From Bacillota bacterium (GTDB lineage Bacteria > Bacillota > Clostridia > Oscillospirales > Oscillospiraceae), in NCBI GenBank assembly GCA_021768085.1, contig JAETOJ010000015.1, positions 1 through 64,000 of the forward strand: a stretch of DNA of 64,000 nucleotides, written 5' to 3'. A model generated the notes under the pieces. That model was not told where the DNA came from and made no database searches. It saw nothing but the letters and a program-made list of their open reading frames with translations. Of the stretch, positions 30,706 through 39,538 are shown piece after piece. The translations under genes and the position numbers were made by a program. Each line of letters starts with the position of its first letter. Position 1 is the stretch's first letter.

Positions 30706-30734
30706 ATTATAGCGTTAGGACGCCGCCCTGTCAA
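30706..30734 (-). promoter_or_regulatory. Promoter of metK
   Basis: Minus strand: TTGACA (30734-30729), exactly 17 bp, TATAAT (30711-30706), about 22 bp before the riboswitch. Confidence 0.85.
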
Positions 30735-30836
30735 TGACACAGCCATAAAAACTTTAAAAATTTTATCGCCGTTTCGTCGCCGTCGCAGTAGGTTACGGTT
30801 TGTGCCTACGTCTGTCAGCGAGCTTCAAGCGCTTCC

Positions 30837-30866
30837 AGGTACTTTTTCTCTCGAGAAAAAGTACCT
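30837..30866. repeat. Perfect palindrome at the end of spoVAE
   Basis: Arms AGGTACTTTTTCTC (30837-30850) and its exact complement (30853-30866) are separated by two bases and include the spoVAE stop codon. A close relative of the core (CCTTTTCTTGAGAGAAAAAGG) lies after rplQ at 60812-60832. It may act as a terminator for spoVAE, with T-richness inside the stem. Confidence 0.6.
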
Positions 30867-31221
30867 ACCCTTTGGGCTTGGGCTTGAAGATCAGGGCCAC
30901 CAGCACGCCCAGGAAGATGGCGGCGGTGATGCCGCCGGCGGCGGAGGTCACGCCCCCGGTGAGGGCCCCCAGCAGGCCCTTTTCCGCCACCGCCTCCTTG
31001 ACCCCCTTGGCCAGCAGATAGCCGAAACCGGTGAGGGGCACCGTGGCCCCTGCCCCGGCCCACTCCGCCAGGGGCTTGTAGACCCCGATGGCCCCCAAAA
31101 TTACCCCGGACACCACGTAGGCCACCAGGATCCGGGCGGGGGTGAGTTTGGTCTTGTCGATGAGGATCTGGCCGATGATGCAGAACAGGCCGCCCACCAG
31201 AAATGCCTTCAGATACTCCAT
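30865..31221 (-). CDS. spoVAE: Stage V sporulation protein AE
   Basis: SpoVAE is a small inner-membrane protein of the SpoVA channel that moves dipicolinic acid into the forespore and out at germination. The 118-residue protein has about four hydrophobic segments, with the family-typical FLVGGLFCIIGQILIDKTKL start and VPLTGFGYLLAKGVKEAV. The start codon follows the spoVAD stop directly (TAAATG), so translation is coupled. spoVAC, usually upstream of spoVAD, is absent here. Confidence 0.93.
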   Translation of the reverse strand: MEYLKAFLVGGLFCIIGQILIDKTKLTPARILVAYVVSGVILGAIGVYKPLAEWAGAGATVPLTGFGYLLAKGVKEAVAEKGLLGALTGGVTSAAGGITAAIFLGVLVALIFKPKPKG

Positions 31222-32238
31222 TTATTTCCCCCCTTCCAGTGCCAGGGCGTGGCACACGCCCGGGATGGACTCCCCTTGCATGGTGGCGGTGGGGGAGTGG
31301 AGCGCCCCGGTGGGGCAGAACAGGATCCGCCGCCACCGCCCCGCCAGCAGCCCCGGCAGGATATAGCCGCACAGCACCGACGCCGAGCAGCCGCATCCCG
31401 ACGCCCCGGCGTGGACGTCCTGCTCCTCCCGGTCAAAGAGGATCAGGCCGCAGTCGTTGTAGTTGGCCAGCTTTACCCCGTCCCGGTCAAAGAGGTCGGT
31501 GACAATCTCATGGCCCAGCTTGCCCAGATCCCCGGTGAGGATCAGGTCGTAGTAGTCCGGGGTGAGGCCGGTGTCCTCAAAGTGGGCCTTCAGCGTCTCG
31601 TAGGCGGCGGGCGCCATGGCCGCCCCCATGTTGTTGGCGTCCTTGATGCCCTTGTCCTTCACCCGGCCGATGGTCACCCGGGGGATCCGGGGACCGGGCC
31701 GCAGCTCCCCGGTCACCACCACCGCCCCGGCGGCGGTGGCCGTCCACTGGGCGGTGGGGGTGCGTTGGGAGCCGTACTCCAGCGGGGTGCGGTACTGCCG
31801 CTCCGCAGAGCAGAAGTGGGAGGAGGTGACGGCGGCGGCGTAGGTTCCGTACCCGCCGCTGAGCAGCAGGGTGGCCAGGGCCAGGCTCTCCCCCATGGTG
31901 GAACAGGCCCCGTACAGCCCGAAGAAGGGCACGTCGGCGGCCCGGGCGGCGTAGCCCGATCCGATGCACTGGTTGAGCAGATCCCCCGCCAGCAGGAGAT
32001 CCAGATCGGTTGTGTGCAGGCCCGCCCGCTTCAGCGCCGCGTCCATCGCCAGCCCCTGCATGGCGGACTCCGCCTGCTCCCAGGTCTTGCAGCCAAACGT
32101 GTCGTCCTTGCAGGTGTGATCGAAGTGCCGGCCCAGGGGGCCCTGGCTCTCCTTATTGCCGGCGGCAGAGCCGAAGCCAATGATCACGGGGGGCGAACCG
32201 GGCTGGAAGGTCTGCCGCCCCAGCTTTTGATTTTCCAT
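31222..32238 (-). CDS. spoVAD: Stage V sporulation protein AD
   Basis: SpoVAD is a soluble, thiolase-fold protein that binds dipicolinic acid on the spore inner membrane. The 338 residues include LGRQTFQPGSPPVIIGFGSAAG at the N-terminus and the family-typical CSTMGESLALATLLLSGGY and ASGCGCSASVLCGYILPG. Start ATG 32238 follows AAAGGAGTC. A forespore-type promoter lies 30-60 bp upstream. It forms a two-gene operon with spoVAE; no spoVAC is present in the window. Confidence 0.95.
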   Translation of the reverse strand: MENQKLGRQTFQPGSPPVIIGFGSAAGNKESQGPLGRHFDHTCKDDTFGCKTWEQAESAMQGLAMDAALKRAGLHTTDLDLLLAGDLLNQCIGSGYAARAADVPFFGLYGACSTMGESLALATLLLSGGYGTYAAAVTSSHFCSAERQYRTPLEYGSQRTPTAQWTATAAGAVVVTGELRPGPRIPRVTIGRVKDKGIKDANNMGAAMAPAAYETLKAHFEDTGLTPDYYDLILTGDLGKLGHEIVTDLFDRDGVKLANYNDCGLILFDREEQDVHAGASGCGCSASVLCGYILPGLLAGRWRRILFCPTGALHSPTATMQGESIPGVCHALALEGGK

Positions 32239-32267
32239 GGATGTGACTCCTTTGGCGTGGTTTGCCC

Positions 32268-32298
32268 TTAGTGTGCCCAGGAAGTGAGGGTTCATGCA
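32268..32298 (-). promoter_or_regulatory. Candidate sigma-G promoter of spoVAD-spoVAE
   Basis: Minus strand: TGCATG (32298-32293), 17 bp, CACACTAA (32275-32268). This resembles the sigma-G consensus TGmATA-17/18-CATnnTA. SpoVA operons are sigma-G controlled in Bacillus, so the fit supports forespore expression. Confidence 0.55.
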
Positions 32299-32391
32299 TG
32301 GGAAAACTATGACACTCTGGGAACTTTGTCTCTGGAAAATCGAGTAAAATGGTGGTATAATCTCCTTCGGAATTTGTGAGGAGGGATCCCC

Positions 32392-33006
32392 ATGCCTGAA
32401 GAAACCCGCTCCATCGGATACATCTGCCCCGTGTGCGGACAGGCGGTGATCGCCTCCCGCACCGCCTTTCAGCTATGCGCCGGGGACAGCGCGTTGCCCT
32501 GCCCCTGCGGCAAGTCGGAGCTGCGCTTCACCCAGATGGGGGATCGGTGTGAGATTACCGTGCCTTGTCTGCTGTGCGCCCGGGATCACACCGCCGTGTG
32601 CTCCAACGACGCAATGCTGACCCAGAAGCTGCTGGCCCTGTCCTGCCCCAAATCCGGGCTGGGTTGCTGCTACATCGGGGAGGAGGGGCCGGTGTTCCGG
32701 GCCATGGAACAGCTGGAGCAGGCGGTGGACAAGCTCCGGGCGGACGATCAGGGGGAGCGCCGGGGCGCGTTCCTCAACGACGGGGTGATGGCCGAGGTGC
32801 TGGCCGAGCTGCGGGACGTGGCCCAGCGGGGCGGCGTGACCTGTGGGTGCGGTTCCACGGAGTACGGTGTCAAAGTGGGCTACGCCGCGGTGGATCTGGT
32901 GTGCGCCATCTGCGGAGCGGCCCTGCGGCTGCCCGCCGCCACCGCCGACGATCTGGATGCGCTGTGCGCCCGGTATACCATCACTATCCCCGGAAGGAAG
33001 GAATAG
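32392..33006 (+). CDS. Cys-rich multi-zinc-ribbon protein, function unknown
   Basis: The 204-residue protein contains at least five Cys pairs: CPVCGQ near residue 12, CPCGKSE, CLLC, SCPKSGLGCC, and later CGCG with CAIC. These look like two or three zinc ribbons around a helical middle (FRAMEQLEQAVDKLR). No named family is recognised. ATG 32392 follows GAGGAGG, with an extended -10 (TGGTATAAT, 32353-32361) close by. It is followed after four bases by an acyl-ACP thioesterase gene, so the two are an operon. Function cannot be inferred beyond metal binding. Confidence 0.8.
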   Translation: MPEETRSIGYICPVCGQAVIASRTAFQLCAGDSALPCPCGKSELRFTQMGDRCEITVPCLLCARDHTAVCSNDAMLTQKLLALSCPKSGLGCCYIGEEGPVFRAMEQLEQAVDKLRADDQGERRGAFLNDGVMAEVLAELRDVAQRGGVTCGCGSTEYGVKVGYAAVDLVCAICGAALRLPAATADDLDALCARYTITIPGRKE

Positions 33007-33010
33007 AGCA

Positions 33011-33748
33011 ATGGGCACCTTTTACGAAGGACAGTTCCGGGTGGACTCCCGGGACGTGGATCTGTTCAACCAGTGCCGCCCATCGGCGGTGCTGGGCATT
33101 TTGCAGGAGGCCGCCACCCAGGCCGCGCTGGCCCTGGGGGCCTCCGGCCCCCAGGTTTTGGCCAAGTACAACTGCCTTTGGATGGTCACCCGGAGCTGGG
33201 TGGAGCTGGACGCGCCCCTGCGGTGGAACGACCTGGTGGACGTGAAAACCTGGCACCGGGGGGCCTCCGGCGCGTCCTCCTACCGGGACTTCGACCTGTT
33301 CCGGGACGGGAAGGCCGTGGGCCAGGGCTCCACGCTGTGGGTGATGGTGGACGCGGACAGCCGGAAGCTGTTCCGCATGAAGGAGCTGGCCGAATTCCAG
33401 GGCACCGACGGCGGCGAGCTGTGCAAGAGCGTGAAGCTGCACCGCATCCCCATGCCGGAGGAGTTTGACAACCGGGTGCGCCGGGATCTGCGCTACTCCG
33501 ACACCGATATCAACGGCCATGTGAACAACATCCATTACGCCGACTTCGCCTGCGACAGCCTCCACCTGGAGGAGCTGGGCCGGGGGAAGTTTGTCCACTC
33601 CCTGCAAATCGGGTACGTGAACGAGTGCCGGGCGGGGGAGACCATCTGGGTGGACACCGCCGCCCGGGGGGACGAGCTGCTGGCCCGGGGGTCGGGGGAG
33701 GACGGGGTGGAACGGTTTGAGTTTTCCCTCACCCTGGCGGATCTATAA
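33011..33748 (+). CDS. Acyl-ACP thioesterase
   Basis: The 245-residue protein has the double hotdog fold of FatA/FatB-type thioesterases, which release fatty acids from acyl carrier protein. The first hotdog starts RVDSRDVDLFNQCRPSAVLG; the second holds the catalytic region RYSDTDINGHVNNIHYADFA with Asp/Asn/His residues. Bacterial members tune membrane fatty acids or release free fatty acids. ATG 33011 follows AGGAAGGAATAGAGCA, four bases after the Cys-rich protein stop. A terminator follows. Confidence 0.9.
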   Translation: MGTFYEGQFRVDSRDVDLFNQCRPSAVLGILQEAATQAALALGASGPQVLAKYNCLWMVTRSWVELDAPLRWNDLVDVKTWHRGASGASSYRDFDLFRDGKAVGQGSTLWVMVDADSRKLFRMKELAEFQGTDGGELCKSVKLHRIPMPEEFDNRVRRDLRYSDTDINGHVNNIHYADFACDSLHLEELGRGKFVHSLQIGYVNECRAGETIWVDTAARGDELLARGSGEDGVERFEFSLTLADL

Positions 33749-33755
33749 AAAATCT

Positions 33756-33792
33756 GAAAGCCCTCCGCGGTTATGGATCGCGGGGGGCTTTC
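33756..33792 (+). terminator. Terminator after the thioesterase gene
   Basis: Arms GAAAGCCCTCCGCG and CGCGGGGGGCTTTC with a 9-base loop, followed by TTC. Confidence 0.8.
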
Positions 33793-33902
33793 TTCAAACT
33801 ATCTTAAGCTGCGCTTTACGAAGCCTTGACCCCTGGGCGGTACAATGCGGACGAACGGATGGGAAGCCCATCCCAACAATACCGCGACTGGAGGTCATAT
33901 TG

Positions 33903-34310
33903 ATGAAAAAAACGTGGTTTATCTGGCTCGGGGCCGCCGCCGTGATCCTTGCGGGGGCCATTCTCTGCTACACCGTATTCTTCACCGGCATGAGGGATAC
34001 CGCCTATTATACCCAGGTGGACAACACCAGGATCTCCCGGGCGGGGGGCCAGGGGGTGATCGACCTGTCCGGCAGCGGGGGGATGGACTTCTCCTATACC
34101 CTGCCTTCTTACCGCGAGGACGGCGGGCAGGAGGATATCACCTTCGGCGTGCCCCGGGAGCTGCGGGAGGGCGCGTTCCTGTGCCTGACCGTGCGGCCTG
34201 GGCGGGGCGTGATGACCTGGGCCGAGGTGCAGTATGACGAGCTGCCCCCGGCGGTGCGGGCACATTATGCCGCCCCGGAGGATGGACAGGAAGCCCTCCG
34301 CGATCCCTGA
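33903..34310 (+). CDS. YxeA-like exported protein
   Basis: The 135-residue product has a signal anchor (MKKTWFIWLGAAAVILAGAI) and a small beta-rich domain: AYYTQVDNTRI, FSYTLPSYREDGGQEDITFG, and a C-terminal GAFLCLTVRPGRGVMTWAEV. This fits the YxeA (DUF1093) family, a small OB-fold protein of unknown role at the cell surface. ATG 33903 follows GGAGGTCATATTG. The last residues (EALRDP) and the stop codon lie inside the terminator stem that follows. Confidence 0.75.
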   Translation: MKKTWFIWLGAAAVILAGAILCYTVFFTGMRDTAYYTQVDNTRISRAGGQGVIDLSGSGGMDFSYTLPSYREDGGQEDITFGVPRELREGAFLCLTVRPGRGVMTWAEVQYDELPPAVRAHYAAPEDGQEALRDP

Positions 34311-34326
34311 TCGCGGAGGGCTTCCT
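34288..34326. terminator. Terminator overlapping the YxeA-like gene end
   Basis: 18-bp arms with core AAGCCCTCCGCGATC, a very small loop and the complementary strand GATCGCGGAGGGCTT. It serves the plus-strand gene and possibly gdhA on the other strand. Confidence 0.8.
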
Positions 34327-34359
34327 CCTGTTTCGATACGAACCTGTATGGGGCCTGTC

Positions 34360-35724
<1,365 letters not shown>

Positions 35725-35840
35725 TCATTGAAAGTGTCGCTTTGACGCGATACTGTATTCTACACCAGGTTCGGCAATTTTGCAAGTCCGAGCGTGAGAA
35801 ATTGCAAAAACGAAGTTCACAAATTTTTTTGGCGAAGGGG

Positions 35841-35868
35841 GGAACCTTTTTGACACTCCCCGCGTCTA
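35841..35868 (+). promoter_or_regulatory. ECF-type autoregulatory promoter
   Basis: GGAACC (35841-35846), exactly 16 bp, CGTCTA (35863-35868). This is the classic ECF sigma -35/-10 pattern, placed 35 bp before the ECF sigma gene, so the sigma factor most likely drives its own operon. Confidence 0.8.
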
Positions 35869-35903
35869 TAGGATGTCCGGACAACAGACCCACCCACGAG
35901 GAG

Positions 35904-36410
35904 ATGAGACAAGGCATGGATTGGACGCGGGAGGAATTCGCCGCCGCCGTCACCCAGCACAGCCGCCGGATGTTCCGGGCGGCCCGGTCGGTGCTGGACA
36001 GCGACGCCGACGCGGAGGACGCGGTGGGGCAGGCGATTTTGCAGGCGTGGCAGTCGCTGGACCGGCTGCGGGACAAGGAGGCCGCGGGGCCCTGGCTGGT
36101 GAAGATCGCGGTGAACTGCGCCTGTTCCCAGCGGCGGAAGCGGGGGAGGGTGGTCTACCTGGACGACCTGCCCCAGGAGCCCGCCGCCCCTCAGCCCCGG
36201 CGGTACGACGGCCTGTGGGAGGCGGTGTCCGCCCTGCCCCCGGAACGGCGGGCGGTGGTGACGCTGTTCTACTACGAGGACATGACGGTGGGTCAGATCG
36301 CCAAGTGCCTGGGCGTCCCGGCGGGGACGGTGAAATCCAGGCTTGCAAGAGCCCGTACGCAGTTGAAGGAAATGCTGCAAAGTCAGGAGGGCGAATATGG
36401 AACAGTTTGA
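35904..36410 (+). CDS. ECF-family RNA polymerase sigma factor
   Basis: The 168-residue protein has sigma region 2 (DSDADAEDAVGQAILQAWQS, followed by the -10 binding helix PWLVKIAVNCACSQRRKR) and region 4 (LPPERRAVVTLFYYEDMTVG, then VPAGTVKSRLARARTQLKEML). Start may be ATG 35904 (behind GAGGAG) or 35916. The end overlaps the next gene by 14 bases. The ECF-type promoter just upstream implies autoregulation. The downstream gene has a TM segment and resembles an anti-sigma factor, so this is likely a signal-responsive pair. The signal is unknown. Confidence 0.9.
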   Translation: MRQGMDWTREEFAAAVTQHSRRMFRAARSVLDSDADAEDAVGQAILQAWQSLDRLRDKEAAGPWLVKIAVNCACSQRRKRGRVVYLDDLPQEPAAPQPRRYDGLWEAVSALPPERRAVVTLFYYEDMTVGQIAKCLGVPAGTVKSRLARARTQLKEMLQSQEGEYGTV

Positions 36411-37464
36411 CGAGCTGCTGAGAAGCATGGCAAAAAAGGAGGAAATCATTGTGCCGAATGGATTTGAGGAACGGACGCAGGACGTGCTGGACAGCCTGCC
36501 GGCCAGGGCAAAGAAGGTGGGGCTGGGCGCGGTAAAGACGGCGCTCCTCGCGGCGGCGGCCTGCGCGGTGCTGCTGGGGACGGCCTTTGCCGCCTCTCCC
36601 ACCCTGCGGGAGCTGATGGGGAGCTTTGCCCCCTACGCCCAGGAACAGGAGGACAAAACCTATACCATGGACGGCTTTGAGGTGAAGGTGCTGTCCGCCC
36701 TGTCGGACGGCTCCACCATCCGGGCCTGGGTGCAGGTGAAGGATCTGGAGGGCCACCGGCTCAGCGCGGACATGGTGCCCTACGGCGAGGTCAACGTGAT
36801 GACGGACGAGGAGCTGGATGGGCTGGCCGCCGACGGGGTCTACTGGTCGTTCAGTTTTGATTCTGGGTACGCGGTCTACAACGAGGAGGACGAGACGGCC
36901 CTGCTGGTGTTCACCGGCTGGGGGCAGAACTTCGGGGATCTGTCCAACGCCACGCTGCGGATCCGGCATATCTATGACTATCTGGATCCTTCCCAGCGGG
37001 AATATGTGCCGGATGAAAGCCATCCCGGCCACCCCGGGCAGGGAAGCGGTGATATTGAGATTGTTACTGTAAAAGATATTTCCGGGTTTACGCTGAACGA
37101 CGTGCAGCTCACCATCCCGCTGACGGTGGAGTCCACGGACAAGCTCACGATGGAGAAGGATTCGGCGCTGGCCAAGGCCCTCAACGCGGAATGGGTGGAG
37201 CTGTCCCCCCTGGGGCTCACCGCCGCCTTCGAGCACGGCGTGCCGGACGCGCTGACCTTCAACCCCATCCGGGTGCGGATGAAGGACGGCGCGGAGCTGG
37301 ACTGGGAGAAGCAGGGGGAGTGGAACCCCTCTGGTGGGGCCACCTATTACGACCGGGAGCAGCAGATCTACGGGCAGATCGAGATCTGGAACTTCGCCGA
37401 CGCCATCGACCTGGAGCAGGTGGAGAGCGTCTACGTTTGCGGGAAGTATTTCCCCATCCGGTAA
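36397..37464 (+). CDS. Putative anti-sigma factor with DUF4179-like exported domain
   Basis: The 355-residue product has a cytoplasmic N-terminus of about 50 residues (EEIIVPNGFEERTQDVLDSL), one TM at 47-67 (VKTALLAAAACAVLLGTAFA), and a large extracytoplasmic beta-rich domain. This is the layout of ECF anti-sigma factors carrying a DUF4179 domain. The cytoplasmic part would hold the sigma factor inactive. It overlaps the sigma gene by 14 bases, so the two are made together. No ZAS zinc motif (HxxxCxxC) is seen. Confidence 0.82.
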   Translation: MEQFDELLRSMAKKEEIIVPNGFEERTQDVLDSLPARAKKVGLGAVKTALLAAAACAVLLGTAFAASPTLRELMGSFAPYAQEQEDKTYTMDGFEVKVLSALSDGSTIRAWVQVKDLEGHRLSADMVPYGEVNVMTDEELDGLAADGVYWSFSFDSGYAVYNEEDETALLVFTGWGQNFGDLSNATLRIRHIYDYLDPSQREYVPDESHPGHPGQGSGDIEIVTVKDISGFTLNDVQLTIPLTVESTDKLTMEKDSALAKALNAEWVELSPLGLTAAFEHGVPDALTFNPIRVRMKDGAELDWEKQGEWNPSGGATYYDREQQIYGQIEIWNFADAIDLEQVESVYVCGKYFPIR

Positions 37465-37561
37465 TCCCGCCCCGGCAAACCATATAGCGCCCGGCGGTCT
37501 GAAACAGGCCGCCGGGCGCTTTCGCGTCGGCGTGTTGCCGTCCTGCCCGGGGACGGCGGGG

Positions 37562-37864
37562 CTACGCCACCCCCAGCGCGGCCAGCGCGTCCCGGAGGGC
37601 CCGCCACTGCTTCAGCAGCCCGCCGTACCGGCCCATGCCGTCGTCGGTGAGGCGGTAGTACTTCCGGGCGGGGCCCGCCGAGGTGTCCCCCTGGTACTGC
37701 TCCAGGCAGCCGTCCCGGCACAGACCCCGGAGCAGGGCGTAGATGGCGCTCTCCTGGGTGTCGGGAAAGACGGCGTGGAGGCGGCGCAGCAGGTCGTAGC
37801 CGTACTGATCCTCCTGGGACAGCAGGTGGAGGAGGGCCAGCTCCACCAAGTCTTTTTTCAGCAT
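37562..37864 (-). CDS. PadR family transcriptional regulator
   Basis: The 100-residue protein is a short PadR-type winged helix: ELALLHLLSQEDQYGYDLLR, then ESAIYALLRGLCRDGCLEQY and KYYRLTDDGMGRYGGLLKQW. PadR proteins are repressors released by small molecules. Start ATG 37864 overlaps the stop of the upstream membrane protein gene by seven bases. The order here is membrane protein then PadR, the reverse of the common arrangement. A TACTATAT palindrome at the operon promoter is its likely operator. Confidence 0.88.
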   Translation of the reverse strand: MLKKDLVELALLHLLSQEDQYGYDLLRRLHAVFPDTQESAIYALLRGLCRDGCLEQYQGDTSAGPARKYYRLTDDGMGRYGGLLKQWRALRDALAALGVA

Positions 37865-38703
37865 AGGGCCACCCCCGCGCCCACAAAGCCGACGGCGGCC
37901 TGGATCGTCCAGATCCGGAAGTGGGACAGCCCCCAGCCCGGGCCTGCGCCGTCCAGCGACATATCGGTCATAAAGGTCAGGGCCTGCCAGGACACCAGTA
38001 CGGCGGTGAGGGCCAGAACGTAAACCGCGGCCCACCGGCGATCCCCCGTCCGGGCCTTCACCAAAGCGTACACCGCCAGCAGGGCCATGGCGAGGCAGCC
38101 GCCCCACGTCAGGGCGTCGCCGAGGAGGAGGACTGTGAGCGGCCTTGTCCAGCCCAGGCTGACCCACAACACGCGCACAGGCACTTCTCCCAACAGGGCC
38201 GAAAAACCCATGGGGTCGTTCAGCCAGAGCCAGTCGGTAAACAGCACGCCCGCGATCCAAACGACCGCCACTGCCAGCAGGATGGGAACCGCCCTGGGGA
38301 GCTTCCCCGGCTTCCGGCCCTTCCAGCGGAACCAGACCAGCGCCACCACCATGCCCAAAGGGGGAAAGACATTGCCCAAGGTAAAGAGAGCTCTGTCATT
38401 CCAGATAACAGAGTTGCTGAGAAGCCGCCAGAGCCGGTTCCCGCCGGGCAGGGGGCTCAGGCCGAGGAGGAGGGCGCAGGCCGCCATCACCGCGAACACC
38501 GCCAGCCATGCGCGGTACGGCTTTTCCTGCGCCAGGGGGCGGATGGCGTCCCGGGGTTTGCCCAGGTCGCGGAGCAGCTCCTCGTAGCTCCGGGGCGGGT
38601 TGCCCACAATGTCCCGGTAGTCGGCGATCACGTCCTCCGCCTCGGCCTGGGGCAGCATCCAGCGTGCCCAGCGCTCCAGGCGGGCCATGTAATTCTTTTT
38701 CAC
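37858..38703 (-). CDS. DUF1700-like membrane protein
   Basis: The 281-residue protein has a cytoplasmic N-terminal helical domain (AEAEDVIADYRDIVGNPPRS is typical of DUF1700/HAAS domains that partner PadR regulators) and six or seven TM segments from about residue 65 on. It belongs to the PadR-linked membrane protein group of unknown role. Start ATG 38703 follows GGAAGGAGTGACGTTCTGTG. It heads the two-gene operon with padR and has a strong promoter. Confidence 0.85.
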   Translation of the reverse strand: MKKNYMARLERWARWMLPQAEAEDVIADYRDIVGNPPRSYEELLRDLGKPRDAIRPLAQEKPYRAWLAVFAVMAACALLLGLSPLPGGNRLWRLLSNSVIWNDRALFTLGNVFPPLGMVVALVWFRWKGRKPGKLPRAVPILLAVAVVWIAGVLFTDWLWLNDPMGFSALLGEVPVRVLWVSLGWTRPLTVLLLGDALTWGGCLAMALLAVYALVKARTGDRRWAAVYVLALTAVLVSWQALTFMTDMSLDGAGPGWGLSHFRIWTIQAAVGFVGAGVALC

Positions 38704-38721
38704 AGAACGTCACTCCTTCCA

Positions 38722-38779
38722 CTACTATATAATTTACTACTGCTAAAAATATAGTAGCACAGCCGAAGGGGGCTGTCAA
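38722..38779 (-). promoter_or_regulatory. Promoter and inverted repeat of the DUF1700-padR operon
   Basis: Minus strand: TTGACA (38779-38774), 17 bp, TACTAT (38756-38751). CTACTATAT (38722-38730) and ATATAGTAG (38749-38757) form an inverted repeat that covers the -10 box and the start region, a likely PadR operator. Confidence 0.75.
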
Positions 38780-38791
38780 GGGGGCGGGGGC

Positions 38792-38826
38792 AAAAAAAGC
38801 CCGCCGGGGGGTTCCCGGCGGGCTTT
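38792..38826 (-). terminator. Terminator of the rubrerythrin gene
   Basis: 13-bp arms AAAGCCCGCCGGG/CCCGGCGGGCTTT with a T-run on the minus strand (A-run at 38792-38798). Confidence 0.9.
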
Positions 38827-38847
38827 GATGTATGGAAGCCGTTCCGA

Positions 38848-39384
38848 TCAGTAATTCTCGGCGTTGACCTCGAAATAGGACTGGGGATGGTTGCAGGTGG
38901 GGCAGATGTCCGGCGCGGCGGTGCCCACCACGATGTGGCCGCAGTTGCGGCACTCCCACACCTTGACCTCGCTCTTTTGGAAAACCTCCATGGTCTCCAC
39001 GTTCTTCAGCAGGGCGCGGTAGCGCTCCTCGTGGTGCTTCTCGATGGCGGCCACCAGACGGAACTTGGCGGCCAGCTCGGGGAAGCCCTCCTTCTCGGCG
39101 GTGTCGGCGAAGCCGGCGTACATATCCGTCCACTCGTAGTTCTCGCCCGCGGCGGCCTCCCGCAGGTTGTCGGCGGTGCCGCCGATGCCGTCCAGCTCCT
39201 TGAACCACAGCTTGGCGTGCTCCTTCTCGTTGTCCGCCGTCTTGAGGAACAGCGCGGCGATCTGCTCGAAGCCCTCCTTCTTGGCCTTGGAGGCGAAATA
39301 GGTGTACTTGTTCCGGGCCTCGGACTCCCCGGCGAAGGCGGCCATCAAATTCTTTTCGGTCTGTGTACCGGTATAGCGGGACAT
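38848..39384 (-). CDS. Rubrerythrin
   Basis: Rubrerythrin reduces hydrogen peroxide in anaerobes. The 178-residue protein has a four-helix diiron domain with the expected Glu/His pattern ([45 protein letters not shown]) and a C-terminal rubredoxin-like domain with WECRNCGH and [12 protein letters not shown] binding one iron through four Cys. Start ATG 39384 follows GGAGGACTTGCTT. It has its own promoter (39439-39467) and a strong terminator, so it is a single-gene unit. Expression under oxidative stress is likely from family knowledge. Confidence 0.95.
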   Translation of the reverse strand: MSRYTGTQTEKNLMAAFAGESEARNKYTYFASKAKKEGFEQIAALFLKTADNEKEHAKLWFKELDGIGGTADNLREAAAGENYEWTDMYAGFADTAEKEGFPELAAKFRLVAAIEKHHEERYRALLKNVETMEVFQKSEVKVWECRNCGHIVVGTAAPDICPTCNHPQSYFEVNAENY

Positions 39385-39438
39385 AAGCAAGTCCTCCATA
39401 TCTGTATATTCCCCCGGGAGGAACCCGGCGGTCAATCC

Positions 39439-39467
39439 ATTATAACAGGGATATCCTGGAAAAGCAA
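39439..39467 (-). promoter_or_regulatory. Promoter of the rubrerythrin gene
   Basis: Minus strand: TTGCTT (39467-39462), 17 bp, TATAAT (39444-39439). Confidence 0.7.
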
Positions 39468-39538
39468 GACGAAAAGGTTATGCCCTCAGCAGCGGCGTAT
39501 TTGAGGTAATACTTGTTGATGTGGCGGCCAAAGATCAT
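39440..39538 (-). pseudogene. 5' remnant of an ABC-transporter gene
   Basis: ATG 39538 overlaps the hotdog gene stop (ATGA) and opens a frame MIFGRHINKYYLKYAAAEG. This beginning matches, from memory of the family style, the N-terminus of Clostridial ABC exporter half-transporters (MIFGxxINxYYLKY followed by a first TM helix). After about 16 codons the similarity stops, no TM segment follows, and the frame ends at 39440. The body of the gene appears deleted, with the rubrerythrin promoter now directly behind it. Only a short stretch supports this call. Confidence 0.5.
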
